A stretch of 60,590 nucleotides of DNA from Nitrincola sp. A-D6 (GTDB lineage Bacteria > Pseudomonadota > Gammaproteobacteria > Pseudomonadales > Balneatricaceae): contig NZ_JRLB01000025.1 of the NCBI RefSeq assembly GCF_000764495.1, positions 1 through 60,590 of the forward strand. Reading direction: 5' to 3'. Below are positions 24,356 through 35,400 of the stretch, piece by piece; positions within the stretch are counted from its first letter, which is position 1; every line of letters starts with the position of its first letter. Under the pieces are notes generated by a model. It was not told the origin of the DNA and made no database searches. It saw only the letters and a list, made by a program, of their open reading frames with translations. The position numbers and the translations under genes are program-made.

Positions 24356-25417
24356 ATGTCTACAGATTCTGTAAAAACATCGCTCAGTTACAAAGATGCC
24401 GGGGTCGATATCGATGCCGGAAACGCGCTGGTCGAGCGCATCAAAGGTGTGGCCAAACGCACTGCTCGCCCGGAAGTCTTAGGTGGACTGGGTGGTTTTG
24501 GTGCCCTGTGTGAAATCCCGGAAGGCTACCGCAAGCCGGTTCTGGTTTCCGGCACTGACGGTGTAGGCACCAAACTGCGCCTGGCGATGGAACTGAACAA
24601 ACACGACACCATAGGTATCGATCTGGTTGCCATGTGCGTGAATGATCTGGTGGTAGCTGGTGCAGAGCCACTATTGTTTTTGGATTACTATGCTACCGGG
24701 CGCTTAAATGTGGATATGGCCGCTGATGTGGTTACCGGTATAGGCAAGGGTTGTGAACTGGCTGGAGCGGCACTGGTCGGTGGCGAAACGGCTGAAATGC
24801 CCGGTATGTACGAAGGTGACGACTATGACTTGGCCGGTTTCTGTGTCGGCGTCGTGGAAAAGGATGAGATCATTGATGGCTCACTGGTCAAAGCAGATGA
24901 TGCCCTCCTGGCACTGGCCTCTTCAGGCCCTCATTCCAATGGCTATTCGCTGATCCGCAAAATTATTGAAGTCAGCCAGGCTGACCTGCAGCAACCGGTC
25001 GGCGATACCACGCTGGCAGCCGCCCTGTTAGAACCCACACGTATCTATGTGAAATCACTGCTGCAACTGATCAAAACCCTGCCGGTTCATGCGCTTTCAC
25101 ACATCACCGGTGGCGGTCTGCTGGAAAATATTCCACGTGTCCTGCCTGCCGATGCCAAAGCTGTACTGAATGCCGACAGCTGGACTCTGCCGGCTGTCTT
25201 TGACTGGTTACAACAGACGGGCAATGTTGATCTGCAGGAGATGTACCGCACCTTCAACTGTGGCGTCGGTATGGTGATTGCCGTTGCCCAAGTCGATAAA
25301 GATAAAGCCCTTGCACTGTTAAACCAGCTGGGCGAAACAGCCTGGGAAATCGGTCATATCGAAACCGCGGCGGCAGGTGAAGCCCAGGTTGAAATGCGTT
25401 CCGGCAACAGCGTATGA
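24356..25417 (+). CDS. purM: Phosphoribosylformylglycinamidine cyclo-ligase PurM
   Basis: PurM makes AIR from FGAM with ATP, step five of purine synthesis. The 353-residue protein has [20 protein letters not shown] at the start, then [10 protein letters not shown], the signature [51 protein letters not shown], and [14 protein letters not shown] chose the ATG at 24356, which matches the conserved start of the family; 17 extra upstream codons do not. Overlaps purN by 4 bases. Confidence 0.95.
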   Translation: MSTDSVKTSLSYKDAGVDIDAGNALVERIKGVAKRTARPEVLGGLGGFGALCEIPEGYRKPVLVSGTDGVGTKLRLAMELNKHDTIGIDLVAMCVNDLVVAGAEPLLFLDYYATGRLNVDMAADVVTGIGKGCELAGAALVGGETAEMPGMYEGDDYDLAGFCVGVVEKDEIIDGSLVKADDALLALASSGPHSNGYSLIRKIIEVSQADLQQPVGDTTLAAALLEPTRIYVKSLLQLIKTLPVHALSHITGGGLLENIPRVLPADAKAVLNADSWTLPAVFDWLQQTGNVDLQEMYRTFNCGVGMVIAVAQVDKDKALALLNQLGETAWEIGHIETAAAGEAQVEMRSGNSV

Positions 25418-26058
25418 GTAAACGTATCGTTGCATTGATCTCTGGCAGCGGTTCAAATTTACAGGCGATCATGGACCAATGCAGCCAGGGCAGTATCAAT
25501 GGACAGGTGGTTGGCGTTATCAGCAACCGTGATGATGCCTTTGGCCTGAAACGTGCTGAAATGGCCGGCATTCCCGGCTATTTTATCAGTCATCGCGATT
25601 ATGCCAGCCGGGAAAGTTTTGATCAGGCATTAATACACCAGATCGATGCCTGCGAGCCTGATCTGGTGGTACTGGCAGGCTTTATGCGCATTCTCAGTCC
25701 GGAATTCGTGCGTCACTATGCCGGACGGCTGTTCAATATTCATCCGTCCTTGCTGCCACGTTATAAAGGCCTGAACACCCATCAGCGGGTACTCGAAGCG
25801 GGCGACCCGGAACACGGTTGCACAGTTCATTTTGTTACCGAGGAACTGGACGGCGGCCCACTGGTCATACAGGCCAGAACCCCCGTACTAACGAGTGATG
25901 ATTCAGCTTCGCTTCAGGGTCGGATGCATACACTGGAACATCAAATCTACCCACTAGCTGTCAGTTGGTTCTGTGCTGAACGACTCAGGCTTACAGAAGA
26001 AGGGGTGTTACTTGACGATACCCTGCTGCCAGCTTCAGGCTTTCAACTGGAGCCTTAA
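25414..26058 (+). CDS. purN: Phosphoribosylglycinamide formyltransferase PurN
   Basis: PurN transfers a formyl group from 10-formyl-THF to GAR. Motifs are [47 protein letters not shown], the catalytic [16 protein letters not shown] (Asn and His), and [17 protein letters not shown] with the Asp. The protein has 214 residues, as usual. Start overlaps the purM stop in ATGA, so the two are translationally coupled. Confidence 0.95.
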   Translation: MSKRIVALISGSGSNLQAIMDQCSQGSINGQVVGVISNRDDAFGLKRAEMAGIPGYFISHRDYASRESFDQALIHQIDACEPDLVVLAGFMRILSPEFVRHYAGRLFNIHPSLLPRYKGLNTHQRVLEAGDPEHGCTVHFVTEELDGGPLVIQARTPVLTSDDSASLQGRMHTLEHQIYPLAVSWFCAERLRLTEEGVLLDDTLLPASGFQLEP

Positions 26059-26072
26059 CGAGAGGATTTTGC

Positions 26073-26768
26073 ATGCTGCACAGAGGTTGCGTTACGTTAT
26101 TGACACTGCTATTGAGCTTTCCGGTCCTGGCCAGCCCGGTTGAGCTAAAGCCCTACCGGGCGGTTTATAGCAATAAAGTGGACGCAACCATTTCTATCAG
26201 TGGTGAAGCGATTCGTGAGTTAAAACAGCTGGAGGATGGCACCTGGGAACTGTCTGTTGAAGCCTCTGCGATGATGGCCAATATTCGCGAAACTACGCGT
26301 GTAACCCAGCGAGACAATCAACTGCTGCCGCTGCGTTATGACTATCACCGCCGCATCCTGACCCGAAACCGCACCGCCCAATTACGTTTTGACTGGGATG
26401 CGGGTTATGTCACTACCGACATTGACGACAAACCCTGGCGCATGTCGATCGAACCGGGAGTACACGATAAGCTCAGCTATCAATTGCAGATGCCTGCCGA
26501 TATTGCGGCCGGAAAAACCACACTCAGCTATCAGGTAGCCGATGGTGGGCGCATGCAAACCTACCGTTTCAATGTCATGGGTGAAGACTTAGTTGACACC
26601 CCTGCCGGTCAGTTCAATGCCATTCGCGTTGAGCGCGATAGAGGCGAAAATTCTGACCGGGAAACCCTGATCTGGTTTGCCCCGGAGCTGGACTACATGA
26701 TTGTTCGTCTGGAGCAGATTGAGCCAAAGGGTGACCGCTTCACCCTGCTACTGAAACAAGCCCAATAA
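26073..26768 (+). CDS. DUF3108 exported protein
   Basis: The 231-residue protein has a signal peptide (LLTLLLSFPVLAS), then PYRAVYSNKVDATISISGEA and the beta-rich DUF3108 pattern (DYHRRILTRNRTAQLRFDWD, TPAGQFNAIRVERDRGEN, LIWFAPELDYMIVRLEQ). This family commonly follows purN in gammaproteobacteria, and its role is not established; the fold suggests lipid or LPS-related binding. AGGA lies before the ATG. Confidence 0.82.
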   Translation: MLHRGCVTLLTLLLSFPVLASPVELKPYRAVYSNKVDATISISGEAIRELKQLEDGTWELSVEASAMMANIRETTRVTQRDNQLLPLRYDYHRRILTRNRTAQLRFDWDAGYVTTDIDDKPWRMSIEPGVHDKLSYQLQMPADIAAGKTTLSYQVADGGRMQTYRFNVMGEDLVDTPAGQFNAIRVERDRGENSDRETLIWFAPELDYMIVRLEQIEPKGDRFTLLLKQAQ

Positions 26769-26769
26769 A

Positions 26770-27048
26770 ATGAATGATATCTCCCTGCAAGCCGATAGCG
26801 CTTATGAAAAACTAATACGCCTGGAAGCCAGCGCCGAAACCAGCAGCGATGAGCTGTTCTGCTGTGCCTACCTGCTAGGTCATTTAAGCCTGATCAACGG
26901 TCAGGAATCAATGGACAGTACGAGTCTTGACCAGTTGATGCATACCAGCCTGCAGCAGGCTTTTAGCGTTGACCACCTCACTGATCAGGATAAAGCCGCC
27001 ATAATGGCACTCTGGGATAGTCTGTGTTTATCGGCGGATCAGGATTAA
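26770..27048 (+). CDS. yfcL: YfcL-family protein
   Basis: The 92-residue acidic helical protein matches YfcL: SDELFCCAYLLGHLSLI and DKAAIMALWDSLC are recognisable. It starts 1 base after the DUF3108 stop, so the two are co-translated. Family function is unknown. Confidence 0.65.
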   Translation: MNDISLQADSAYEKLIRLEASAETSSDELFCCAYLLGHLSLINGQESMDSTSLDQLMHTSLQQAFSVDHLTDQDKAAIMALWDSLCLSADQD

Positions 27049-27115
27049 TTCTAACCCACACTTTCAACTTACCCTCATTCGCACTAGACTTAACTGAAAA
27101 GAATAAGGAGTGCAT

Positions 27116-27487
27116 ATGACCAAAGTACTGGTAGTGGATGATGAACCAAACATCCTGTTATCACTCGAATTTTTGATGGAGCAAGCAGGCTTCACTGTTT
27201 CAACAGCTGAAGACGGTGAAACAGCTCTGGAGCGTATTAGCCAGATTGAACCGGACTTGGTATTACTGGATATCAGCTTACCCGGCATCAGTGGATTTGA
27301 TGTTCTGGAGCAGCTACGCAAAGACAGTCGCTTTACCCAGCTACCGGTGATTATGCTAACAGCCCATGGACGTGAAGTGGAACGCGAAAAAGGCATGGCG
27401 CTGGGTGCCGATGATTACATCACCAAACCCTTCTCCACCCAGTCACTGGTACAGAAAGTCAGGACTCTGCTTCAGGAAACGGACTAA
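27116..27487 (+). CDS. CheY-like single-domain response regulator
   Basis: The 123-residue protein is a receiver domain alone: acidic pocket VVDDE (Asp-8, Asp-9), phosphoacceptor Asp-52 in [10 protein letters not shown], Thr-82 and Lys-104 in YITKPF. No output domain follows. AAGGAG is 5 bases before the ATG at 27116; an upstream GTG in frame is less likely. The exonuclease-fused sensor starts 4 bases later, so the two are one unit, and the transporter-kinase further down could phosphorylate it. Confidence 0.88.
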   Translation: MTKVLVVDDEPNILLSLEFLMEQAGFTVSTAEDGETALERISQIEPDLVLLDISLPGISGFDVLEQLRKDSRFTQLPVIMLTAHGREVEREKGMALGADDYITKPFSTQSLVQKVRTLLQETD

Positions 27488-27491
27488 GCCT

Positions 27492-29528
27492 ATGCCAAAA
27501 CGTCAGTTTCTTCTAGGTATCTGGATGCTGGCAACAGGCCTGATTACCTTTGCTGCCATACTCTTCGGGGCGCTGTTAGACAGTCAACTAACGCCGAATC
27601 CTTCCAGCCGGATTATGCTTTGGGCCGCAGTACTTCTGGCGCCGACGACTATGCTTTTAATCGGCTTTTGGCTGGAGTACAAACTGTTCTCTCCCCTGCG
27701 GCATCTGCAAATCCAGTTTGCCCGCCTTGCAGCCAACCCTGATGCCAAAGATGACTTTAAACCGGAAGGCTGGCTCAGCGGCCTGAGCAATGACTTTTCC
27801 CGCTTACGCGAGGGTTGGCGCAGTGACCGGGAACTGCTCAGCTCAGCACGGGAGGAAGGCGCACGAGATGCGGCCCGAATACGTCACGAACTGGAAGCCG
27901 TTCTGGCTGTACTGGATACACCTCTACTGCTGTGCGATAAACACCAGCGTGTGCTGATGTTGAATCCTGCTGCGAAAGCTTTTTTCAGTGACCATCCGGC
28001 ATTAGGCCTTGGGCGTCATCTACAGCAACTCCTGCCCTTACCCAACCTGACTGAAGCGCTGAAAAAACTCCCTACCGATGGCAGCCCCCGGCAGCTCTTG
28101 CTACACCATGAAGAACGCTGGCTTCGCTGTGATCTGCGCCGTGTCCGTGCCAACCAGGGCGAAGCCTTACTGACACTCACCGACACCACCGACACGCATG
28201 AAAGCCATCAACGCTGGCGCCAGCCGCTAGCGCAGCTACTACCAGAGCTCCGGGGACATACCGCCAGCCTGACCACTACTGCTGAAGCACTTAGCGGATC
28301 AGCACCGGACAGTGATATTCGTCCTAAGCTGGAAACAGCGATGCATGAAGAAACCCGCATACTGGGAGACCTGATTGATCAGCTATCCCGTGTGCTCGAA
28401 TCGCTGCAGCTGGATCAGACCTGTCTGTCTGACACCTGGTCGGTGGACCTGACCAGTGCCATGACCGACCTCTGGGAAGATAAGGCGATCAACATCACCC
28501 CTATCGGCATTCCAGCCTGGTTTAGTGCCGATAGCCCCACCCTGCTGGCGATGCTGGAGGTACTACTGCCTACACTGAGCGACAGTGTGGCTATAAAAGC
28601 CTTTGATATTGAGTTTTGCTTAGGTAATAAACGCATCTACCTGGATCTGGTCTGGGAAGGTCAACCGGTAGCCCAGCACACATTGGAATCCTGGCGATCC
28701 TTGCCTTTATCCGAGCAGCCCCTGGCACCGCGAATCAGCGATGTACTCAGCCAGCATAACTCTGACTGGTGGTGCTTGCCAGATCATGATCGTGAACATG
28801 CACGCCTGCGCATTCCCTTACCAGCCACTGACCGTTATGCCGAGCCAGATCGTAAAACCCAACCCAGACCGGAGTTCCATGATTTCAGCATTGCTGAACT
28901 GCCACCCCCTGACAGTGAATTGGGCAGCTGTTTGTTGAAGCAGCTGGAAATGGCCGTATTTGACACTGAAACTACCGGCTTAAAGCTACGCGATGGCGAT
29001 ACAGTTGTCAGTATCGGCGCCTGCCGTATCATCAATGGTCGTTTACGTGCCAATGAACATTTTGATCAACGCGTCAATCCAGGCATGCCGATTCCAGCCG
29101 AAAGCACACGCATACATGGCCTCAATGATGACGATGTACGTGATGCACCGCCTCTCGCCGTGGTTCTACCCCGTTTTCGCAACTATGTTGGACAGGCCGT
29201 TCTGGTGGCACATAATGCTGCCTTTGACATTCTGGCGATAAATCTGCCAGGACAGGAAGCCGGTGTCCACTTTGATATGCCGGTACTGGATACGCTGCTG
29301 TTATCTCGTGCCATTGACCCGGATTTAGAAGAGCATGGACTGGATGCACTTTCAGAGCGCTTTCAGATCACTTTTCCTGCAGGCACACGTCATACCGCAC
29401 TGGGCGATGCAAGGGTCACGGCTGAGCTGATTCTAAACCTCATTCCGCGCCTGGAAGCACGCGGCATCCATACACTACAGCAGGCACTGGAACTCCAGGC
29501 CACCGCTGAGTCAGTCAGGGTGGGCTAG
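27492..29528 (+). CDS. Membrane sensor (degenerate kinase) fused to a DEDDh 3'-5' exonuclease
   Basis: The 678-residue protein has, in order: two membrane segments (about residues 7-27 and 38-58), a HAMP-like linker, a PAS-like domain (LDTPLLLCDKHQRVLMLNPA, about 145-200), a DHp-like helical pair without a clear H-box, a kinase-like ATPase region lacking the N and G boxes, and from about 485 a complete DEDDh exonuclease (VFDTETTGL, IHGLND, AHNAAFDI, HTALGDARVTAEL). Exonuclease residues are all present. DnaQ-like genes sit beside CrbS-type kinases and DUF294 genes in other gammaproteobacteria; here the kinase-like N-terminus is attached. Substrate and signal are unknown. Confidence 0.83.
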   Translation: MPKRQFLLGIWMLATGLITFAAILFGALLDSQLTPNPSSRIMLWAAVLLAPTTMLLIGFWLEYKLFSPLRHLQIQFARLAANPDAKDDFKPEGWLSGLSNDFSRLREGWRSDRELLSSAREEGARDAARIRHELEAVLAVLDTPLLLCDKHQRVLMLNPAAKAFFSDHPALGLGRHLQQLLPLPNLTEALKKLPTDGSPRQLLLHHEERWLRCDLRRVRANQGEALLTLTDTTDTHESHQRWRQPLAQLLPELRGHTASLTTTAEALSGSAPDSDIRPKLETAMHEETRILGDLIDQLSRVLESLQLDQTCLSDTWSVDLTSAMTDLWEDKAINITPIGIPAWFSADSPTLLAMLEVLLPTLSDSVAIKAFDIEFCLGNKRIYLDLVWEGQPVAQHTLESWRSLPLSEQPLAPRISDVLSQHNSDWWCLPDHDREHARLRIPLPATDRYAEPDRKTQPRPEFHDFSIAELPPPDSELGSCLLKQLEMAVFDTETTGLKLRDGDTVVSIGACRIINGRLRANEHFDQRVNPGMPIPAESTRIHGLNDDDVRDAPPLAVVLPRFRNYVGQAVLVAHNAAFDILAINLPGQEAGVHFDMPVLDTLLLSRAIDPDLEEHGLDALSERFQITFPAGTRHTALGDARVTAELILNLIPRLEARGIHTLQQALELQATAESVRVG

Positions 29529-29531
29529 CGG

Positions 29532-29729
29532 ATGCATGGCAAGTCGCTCATCAGCCGCCTTGTGTCTCTCACACTACTGGGGGTGCTGTTTTTTACTCCC
29601 CCACTGCTGCTGCTGTTTGATATACCTGCTGAAAACGGCTTGTCCTGGCTACCCGTCTGGTTATTCAGTGGTTGGCTGGTACTGATTATGCTAACCGCCT
29701 GGGTCATGGAACGTAGCGATGAAGAATGA
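29532..29729 (+). CDS. Small two-helix membrane protein
   Basis: The 65-residue protein has two hydrophobic segments (LTLLGVLFFTPPLLLLF and LPVWLFSGWLVLIMLTAWVM) and a charged tail (ERSDEE). It starts 3 bases after the exonuclease fusion gene and overlaps the transporter-kinase start by 11 bases. A tight position before an SSS-type kinase gene suggests a partner or assembly subunit, as small proteins often precede SSS-family carriers. No family was recognised. Confidence 0.65.
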   Translation: MHGKSLISRLVSLTLLGVLFFTPPLLLLFDIPAENGLSWLPVWLFSGWLVLIMLTAWVMERSDEE

Positions 29730-32489
29730 AATCCTCGTTCTACTGGTTGCTTTCAGCTATCTGGCACTGTTATTTCTGATTGCTGCCTGGGGTGACAAGC
29801 GCGCCGAACAAGGGCGTTCGTTAATCGGTTCACCAACTGTGTATGCCTTGTCCATTGCCGTGTACTGCACCGCCTGGACTTTTTACGGCAGTGTCGGTCG
29901 AGCAGCCGAGGCAGGCCCCAGTTTTCTGTTGATTTATCTCGGGCCAACCCTGGCGATGCTGGCGGGCTGGATGCTGATTCGCAAAATGGTGCGGATTGCC
30001 AGGGCGCAACGCCTGACCTCAATTGCGGATTTTATCAGTGCCCGCTTCGGCAAGAGTGAAGCCATCGGGGCACTGGTTGCGGGGATCGCTGTTATCGGCA
30101 TCATCCCTTATATTGCTTTGCAGCTGAAAGCCATCACCATCAGTTTTGATGTGCTTACCGGATATCCTGCTGTAGGAAGACAACGTGGCGCCGACATTTC
30201 GTTCCTGCTGGATCAATCCTTCTGGATCTCAATAGTGCTGGCGGTCTTTATTATACTTTTCGGCACCCGCCAGCTTGATGCCAGCGAGCGCCATGAAGGG
30301 ATGGTCACCGCGATTGCATTTGAATCCCTGGTGAAGCTGTTCGCCTTCATGACTGTCGGGGTATTTGTGGTTTTTGTACTCTACGCCGGCCCCACCGACC
30401 TGTTTGCCCAAGCCGCGAAACACCCGGATCTGGCTGGCTCGATGGGGCTGGCCAGTGTACCTGGAGGTGCTGCAGGCTGGGTAGCTTACTGGTGTTGTCT
30501 ATTCTCGCCTTTTTAACCCTGCCCCGACAGTTTCAGGTACTGGTGGTAGAAAATGTGGATGAGCGTCATATCAAGCGCGCCGCCTGGGTTTTTCCGCTCT
30601 ATCTGCTGGCAATCAATCTGTTCGTCATTCCGGTAGCTTTGGCTGGGGTTATGCTTGGAAGTGCCGCCGGCGCACCGGACAGTTTTGTGCTCACACTGCC
30701 CTTGTCAGCCGGGTTGAGCTATTTGCCCCTGGTGGTCTTTATCGGTGGCCTGTCAGCCGCCACCAGCATGGTGATTGTGGAAACCATCGCGCTCTCTACC
30801 ATGGTCAGTAACCAATTGGTGATGCCGATACTGCTGCGCTGGCGACGCCTGCATCTGGATCAGAGCAGTGATCTCAGCGGCTGGTTGCTGGGTATTCGCC
30901 GTATCACCATCATTCTGATTCTATTGCTGGGCTATCTGTATGTAGCCTTGATCGGAGAATCCTACTCACTGGTGACCATTGGACTGGTTTCCTTTGCGGC
31001 AGCGGCACAGTTTGCTCCAGCATTACTACTAGGGCTTTTCTGGCGCGGCGCTACCCGGGCAGGGGCGACTGCAGGCTTGATCGGTGGTTTTGCAGTTTGG
31101 TGCCATACGTTACTCATCCCTGGTTTTGCTCAGTCCGGATGGCTGTCACTATCGCTGCTGACTGAAGGGCCCTGGGGGATTGAGTGGCTGCGTCCCTATC
31201 AGCTTTTCGGCTTAACAGGGTTGGATATTCACACTCATGCGCTGTTCTGGAGCATGCTGGTGAATGCGGGTCTGATTCTGCTGGTCTCACAGTTTACCCG
31301 ACAGTCCAGCCTGGAACAGACCCAGGCCGCGCTGTTTACTCAGGCGCTGAGCCAGGATAGCCTGCAAACCCATCTTTGGCAGGGTCACACCAGTCGTGGC
31401 GAGTTGCGTCAGTTGGTGTATCGCTATCTTGGTCCGGTAGCAACCGAACGCTTATTCAGCTCTTTCAGCGACACGGCTGACCCGGTCAGTGATGAAAGTC
31501 CGGCACCACCGGACATGATCAGTCAGGCCGAAAAGCAACTGGCCGGGGCTCTGGGTAGCTCATCCGCCAGGGTATTAATTAACTCTGTGGTACGTGGGGA
31601 AGCTCTGGACCTGCAAGCGGTACTGAGCATACTGGATACCACCTCACAAACGCTGGAGTACAATCGCCGCCTGGAACAAAAATCTGCCGAACTGGCCCGT
31701 ATTGGCAATGAATTACGCGCTGCCAATGACCGCCTGCGCGAGCTGGACAAGCTTAAGGATGAGTTTGTCGCCATGGTCAGTCATGAGTTACGCACGCCGC
31801 TGACATCTATCCGTGCATTTGCCGAAATTCTTAACAACACTCAAGATTTACCCGCTGAAAAACAACAGCACTTTCTGGATGTAATTGTCAGAGAGAGTGA
31901 ACGCCTGTCACGCCTGATAGAAGAGATTCTCGATCTGGCCAGATTAGAGTCCGGACGCATGACGCTAAAACCTCAGGCCGTTGATCTGGTTGCAGCACTG
32001 CACCAATCTGTCGAATCGGTCACCCGGCTCTATGAAGAACGTAACGTAACACTGGAGCTGCAAATTGAGGCGGATAGTGCCTGGGTCAGTGCCGATGTTG
32101 ACCGCTTGCAACAGGTGCTAATCAATCTTCTTGATAATGCGCGTAAGTTTGCAGCGGAGGATCAGCCTGGTGTTATTGTCAGGCTGTACTCCGATCAGGA
32201 CAACTACCGTCTAAGCGTTGAGGATAATGGCGTAGGTATTCCGGAAAACCAACGTGACCTGGTATTTGAGAAGTTTCACCAGGTCGAACGAGGCAATACC
32301 GAACAGCCACTCGGCCGTCCACGCGGTACAGGTCTGGGCCTGCCCATTTGCCGGGGAATTTTGACCCATCTGGGGGGTAAGCTTTGGGTAGATGAGCCAC
32401 GCGAGCTTGGTGGCGCAGTACTGGTAATGGAGTTGCCAAAATGTAACCCGGCAGAAGTCACAGAAAACCACACTCCTACAACTGAATAG
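29719..32489 (+). CDS. Sodium:solute symporter-type sensor histidine kinase (CrbS/MxtR-like), frame broken near 30488
   Basis: The N-terminal half is an SSS/PutP-type carrier (TAWTFYGSVGRAAEAGPSFL, then about 13 segments), followed by a STAC-like region (SRGELRQLVYRYLGPVATE), a coiled coil, and a complete kinase: H-box VSHELRTPLTSIRAFAEIL (His near residue 688), NLLDNARKF, DNGVGIPEN and GTGLGLPI. The frame breaks at GTAGCTTACTGG; one more T reads VALLVLSILAFLTLPRQF and gives 923 residues. CrbS/MxtR kinases control acetate use (acs) with a separate regulator. The signal may be a transported or bound metabolite. Confidence 0.85.
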
Positions 32490-32500
32490 TCTTGACGTGA

Positions 32501-33613
32501 TTAACCCGCTGCCAGTTTCTGCAATTCCCGAATCTGTATTAATGCCATTTTAAGCTGTTGACGATGATGCGGTGCCAGCCTGCTCTTATCTACCCAACCA
32601 TCCGGTTTACGCCCCAGTGACACCGCTTCCATCTGCGCATCAAGCAATAATGACAGCAGGTATTCAAGCGCGTCATTCAGCGCTATGGCCCGGTCAGCTG
32701 AAAGGTGCCCGGTTTCACTCAACTCAGTCAGGCGACCTTTACAGTCCTGAGCGACAACCCCGTTACGTAATGCCATCAACCGCAAGGCGGCCTGCATCGG
32801 CAACAACCCCTGACGCTTAAGATTAATTGCCTGTTGATGCGGTGCATCCTGACCATCGCTGCTGAGGCGGTCAAACCGATCCAACGCTACAGTAGTCTCC
32901 TTCTGCAACTCATTCATCTCATCCAGAAACAGACCCGCACCAGGCATTAATTCCAGGATAGTTTGTCTGAATTTATCTGCCAGAGCAGTTTGACCATACA
33001 CCGGATAGAAATCCAACAGAATATTGGACAGCTGCACCAGCTTGACTGTGCGACGGCGGCTCCAGAGATGCATCTGATCCCTCCATTGATCCAGCGACTT
33101 GCGCCATAAGGGCCAGCGCGCCATCACATGTCCCCGACACAGAGGAATCCCTGCGATATCCAGTTTATCAGTAAAGCGCTCACCCAGGGTTTGAAACCAG
33201 GTATCTATCTCGTTATGCCGGGTATCTGGATAATTATCAATAATCATCGCGTTATCCTGGTCAGGACCCAGCAGGCTTTCGTGGCGTGCACCTGAACCCA
33301 GGGTCAGCACACAAAAATTACACGGCGGATCACCCCAACCCTGACGCTGCATTTCAGCCAAAGATTCACGCAGGGTATAGCGGTAGATCCAGTCATTGTG
33401 ATCGCTGATCACCTGGCTAATAGACCAGGCAGGCAGATTCAAAACTTGCATTGCCTTAACCAATACCGGCTGCCAGGCTTTCATCTCGGCCATAGAACGC
33501 TGTTCATCAACACATGCAAAAGCCTGCTTCAGTGACTCCAGGCAATCAGGCCAGTTTTTTGTATTCGGTAGCCCATCAAGACTAAATAACGATCGCCACC
33601 CTGTCTCTGTCAT
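32501..33613 (-). CDS. DUF294 putative nucleotidyltransferase
   Basis: The 370-residue protein has the GlnD-like nucleotidyltransferase motif TLGSGARHESLLGPDQDNAM (Gly-Ser and Asp-x-Asp near residue 110) and a helical C-terminal DUF294_C domain (LKRQGLLPMQAALRLMALRN). The CBS and cNMP-binding domains that many DUF294 proteins carry are absent. I chose the ATG at 33613 because GAGG precedes it; two earlier in-frame starts lack one. It converges on the transporter-kinase gene with 11 bases between stops. Target is unknown. Confidence 0.78.
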   Translation of the reverse strand: MTETGWRSLFSLDGLPNTKNWPDCLESLKQAFACVDEQRSMAEMKAWQPVLVKAMQVLNLPAWSISQVISDHNDWIYRYTLRESLAEMQRQGWGDPPCNFCVLTLGSGARHESLLGPDQDNAMIIDNYPDTRHNEIDTWFQTLGERFTDKLDIAGIPLCRGHVMARWPLWRKSLDQWRDQMHLWSRRRTVKLVQLSNILLDFYPVYGQTALADKFRQTILELMPGAGLFLDEMNELQKETTVALDRFDRLSSDGQDAPHQQAINLKRQGLLPMQAALRLMALRNGVVAQDCKGRLTELSETGHLSADRAIALNDALEYLLSLLLDAQMEAVSLGRKPDGWVDKSRLAPHHRQQLKMALIQIRELQKLAAG

Positions 33614-33859
33614 ATCCTGCCTCTGAAGCTGCATTATCGATGAAAATATCAATATCACTAAAGTAGGTATAGACGCTTTAGGCGTGTCTGTCTCCTGTCA
33701 ATATCCGTCAAAGTTTTTGATCTGGCGCAGTAAATACACTCTGATTGAGCAAACAGGGGTAATTAGCATCGATTTAACATTGCATTTTAACCGTTGATCG
33801 CGTGATAATGCCCTGCAATTATAATATTTATCTATAATTGATAACGTTCAGGGTATAGG

Positions 33860-35389
33860 ATGCAACTGAGAAACACACACAAGTCAGCTCTCAGCTTACA
33901 GAGCATTCCAGTCAAACACCTCGTCGCACTTTTTTTGGCGTTGCTGATTATTCTTGCTGCTGCCCTATGGCCAGGTTCAGACTCAGAGCAGGCCACCAGC
34001 GAACGACATACCTTCGCCGTAAATTCACAAATAAGTTCACAAGATAATCGAACCATCACACCTCAGATTCGTTACCGCAGCAGCACAGCAACACAACCAG
34101 TGAATCCAGACAACTCAGGTACTGAAACCACCCGCTCACCTGATAGTGTTGAATTGACACGCTCTGAACCTGAAATACTCCATGAAAATGATGAGCAAAT
34201 GCTCTCAGTTCAAGCTCTATCTGAAACGACTGAAATCGATGGAACTCATGAAGATGTTGATCTGGCAGCTCCAGTTGAACTTGAACTGAAGATTGCCATT
34301 GATCAGGGTGATACGCTCAGCACAATCTTTGATCAGGTGGAAATTAGCCAGACTACCATGTATCAGATACTCTCAGCTGATGAGCAAGTACTGGCACTGG
34401 ACATCTTGCGACCTGGCAACATCCTGACCTTTCGTAAGCATCCGGAAACACTGGAGCTTGAAGAAATGGAGCTTTACATCCACGCAGGCAGTCGGATTAT
34501 TTATCGCCGCGTTGATGAACAGAACTTTGAATACGAAGAAGTTATCCTCCCTGGCGCCTGGGAACAGGAAATACTCGCCGGTGAAATCTATGGCAGTTTT
34601 TATGTTTCAGCAATCAGGGCCGGTCTGAGCAAAGCAGAGATTCATCAAGTCAATGAACTACTGGGCGAGCAGATCGATTTCAACCGCCAGATCCAGGCAG
34701 GTGATCGCTTCCAGATAGTACGTAACAGCCAGTATGTTGATGACGAATCCACCGGGCAAACATCCATCGAAGGCATACGTTTGCAGCAACGCAGCCGCTC
34801 TTATACAGCGTTTCTGTTTGATGACGGCAACTATTACGATAGTGAAGGTGAAAGTCTGACTCGCGCATTTCGTCGTCACCCACACAATCAGAATTTCCGT
34901 GTCAGCTCCAACTACAACCCTCGCCGCTTACACCCGGTTACCGGGCGAGTATCACCGCACAACGGCACTGACTTTGCCATGCCAACAGGCACCCCCGTGG
35001 TCAGTATTGGTGACGGCGTGGTCACCCGTGTCGAAAACCATCCGTTTGCCGGGCGCTATCTGGAAATTCAGCACGGCACAACTTACAAGACCCGCTACCT
35101 GCACATGCATCGAATTGATGTGCGTCGGGGCGAAACCATCCAGCGAGGCCAACGCATCGGCCTTTCCGGGGCAACAGGTCGTGTAACCGGCCCGCACCTG
35201 CATTTTGAACTGCACATCAATGGGCGTCCAGTGAATCCCATGACAGCCAGTCTACCCATGGCCACCTCTGTACCCAAAGAGCAGTTAGCTGAATTCAACA
35301 AACGTGTTGATGAACTGGTTGCTATTATGGAAGTTGCACGCGAAGAACAATTCGCCATGCGTCGGGATGAAAGCCAGCCTGGAACCTAA
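33860..35389 (+). CDS. M23-family peptidoglycan endopeptidase (MepM-like)
   Basis: A basic N-terminus and a single membrane segment (residues 25-43) are followed by a long Ser/Thr/Glu-rich linker, a LysM/OapA-like region ([16 protein letters not shown]), a second spacer domain, and a C-terminal M23 domain. The zinc ligands are in HNGTDFAMP (His, Asp near residue 367-371) and [17 protein letters not shown] (His near 446). It should cut peptidoglycan cross-links in the periplasm; E. coli MepM is 440 residues, this is 509. The 200 bases upstream contain AT-rich promoter-like sequence and no other gene. Confidence 0.88.
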   Translation: MQLRNTHKSALSLQSIPVKHLVALFLALLIILAAALWPGSDSEQATSERHTFAVNSQISSQDNRTITPQIRYRSSTATQPVNPDNSGTETTRSPDSVELTRSEPEILHENDEQMLSVQALSETTEIDGTHEDVDLAAPVELELKIAIDQGDTLSTIFDQVEISQTTMYQILSADEQVLALDILRPGNILTFRKHPETLELEEMELYIHAGSRIIYRRVDEQNFEYEEVILPGAWEQEILAGEIYGSFYVSAIRAGLSKAEIHQVNELLGEQIDFNRQIQAGDRFQIVRNSQYVDDESTGQTSIEGIRLQQRSRSYTAFLFDDGNYYDSEGESLTRAFRRHPHNQNFRVSSNYNPRRLHPVTGRVSPHNGTDFAMPTGTPVVSIGDGVVTRVENHPFAGRYLEIQHGTTYKTRYLHMHRIDVRRGETIQRGQRIGLSGATGRVTGPHLHFELHINGRPVNPMTASLPMATSVPKEQLAEFNKRVDELVAIMEVAREEQFAMRRDESQPGT

Positions 35390-35400
35390 CCTATCACACC

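Noticed and set aside
33614..33859. Possible small RNA or tRNA between DUF294 and the M23 peptidase
   Set aside because: No cloverleaf or T-loop sequence is present; the region looks like an AT-rich promoter.
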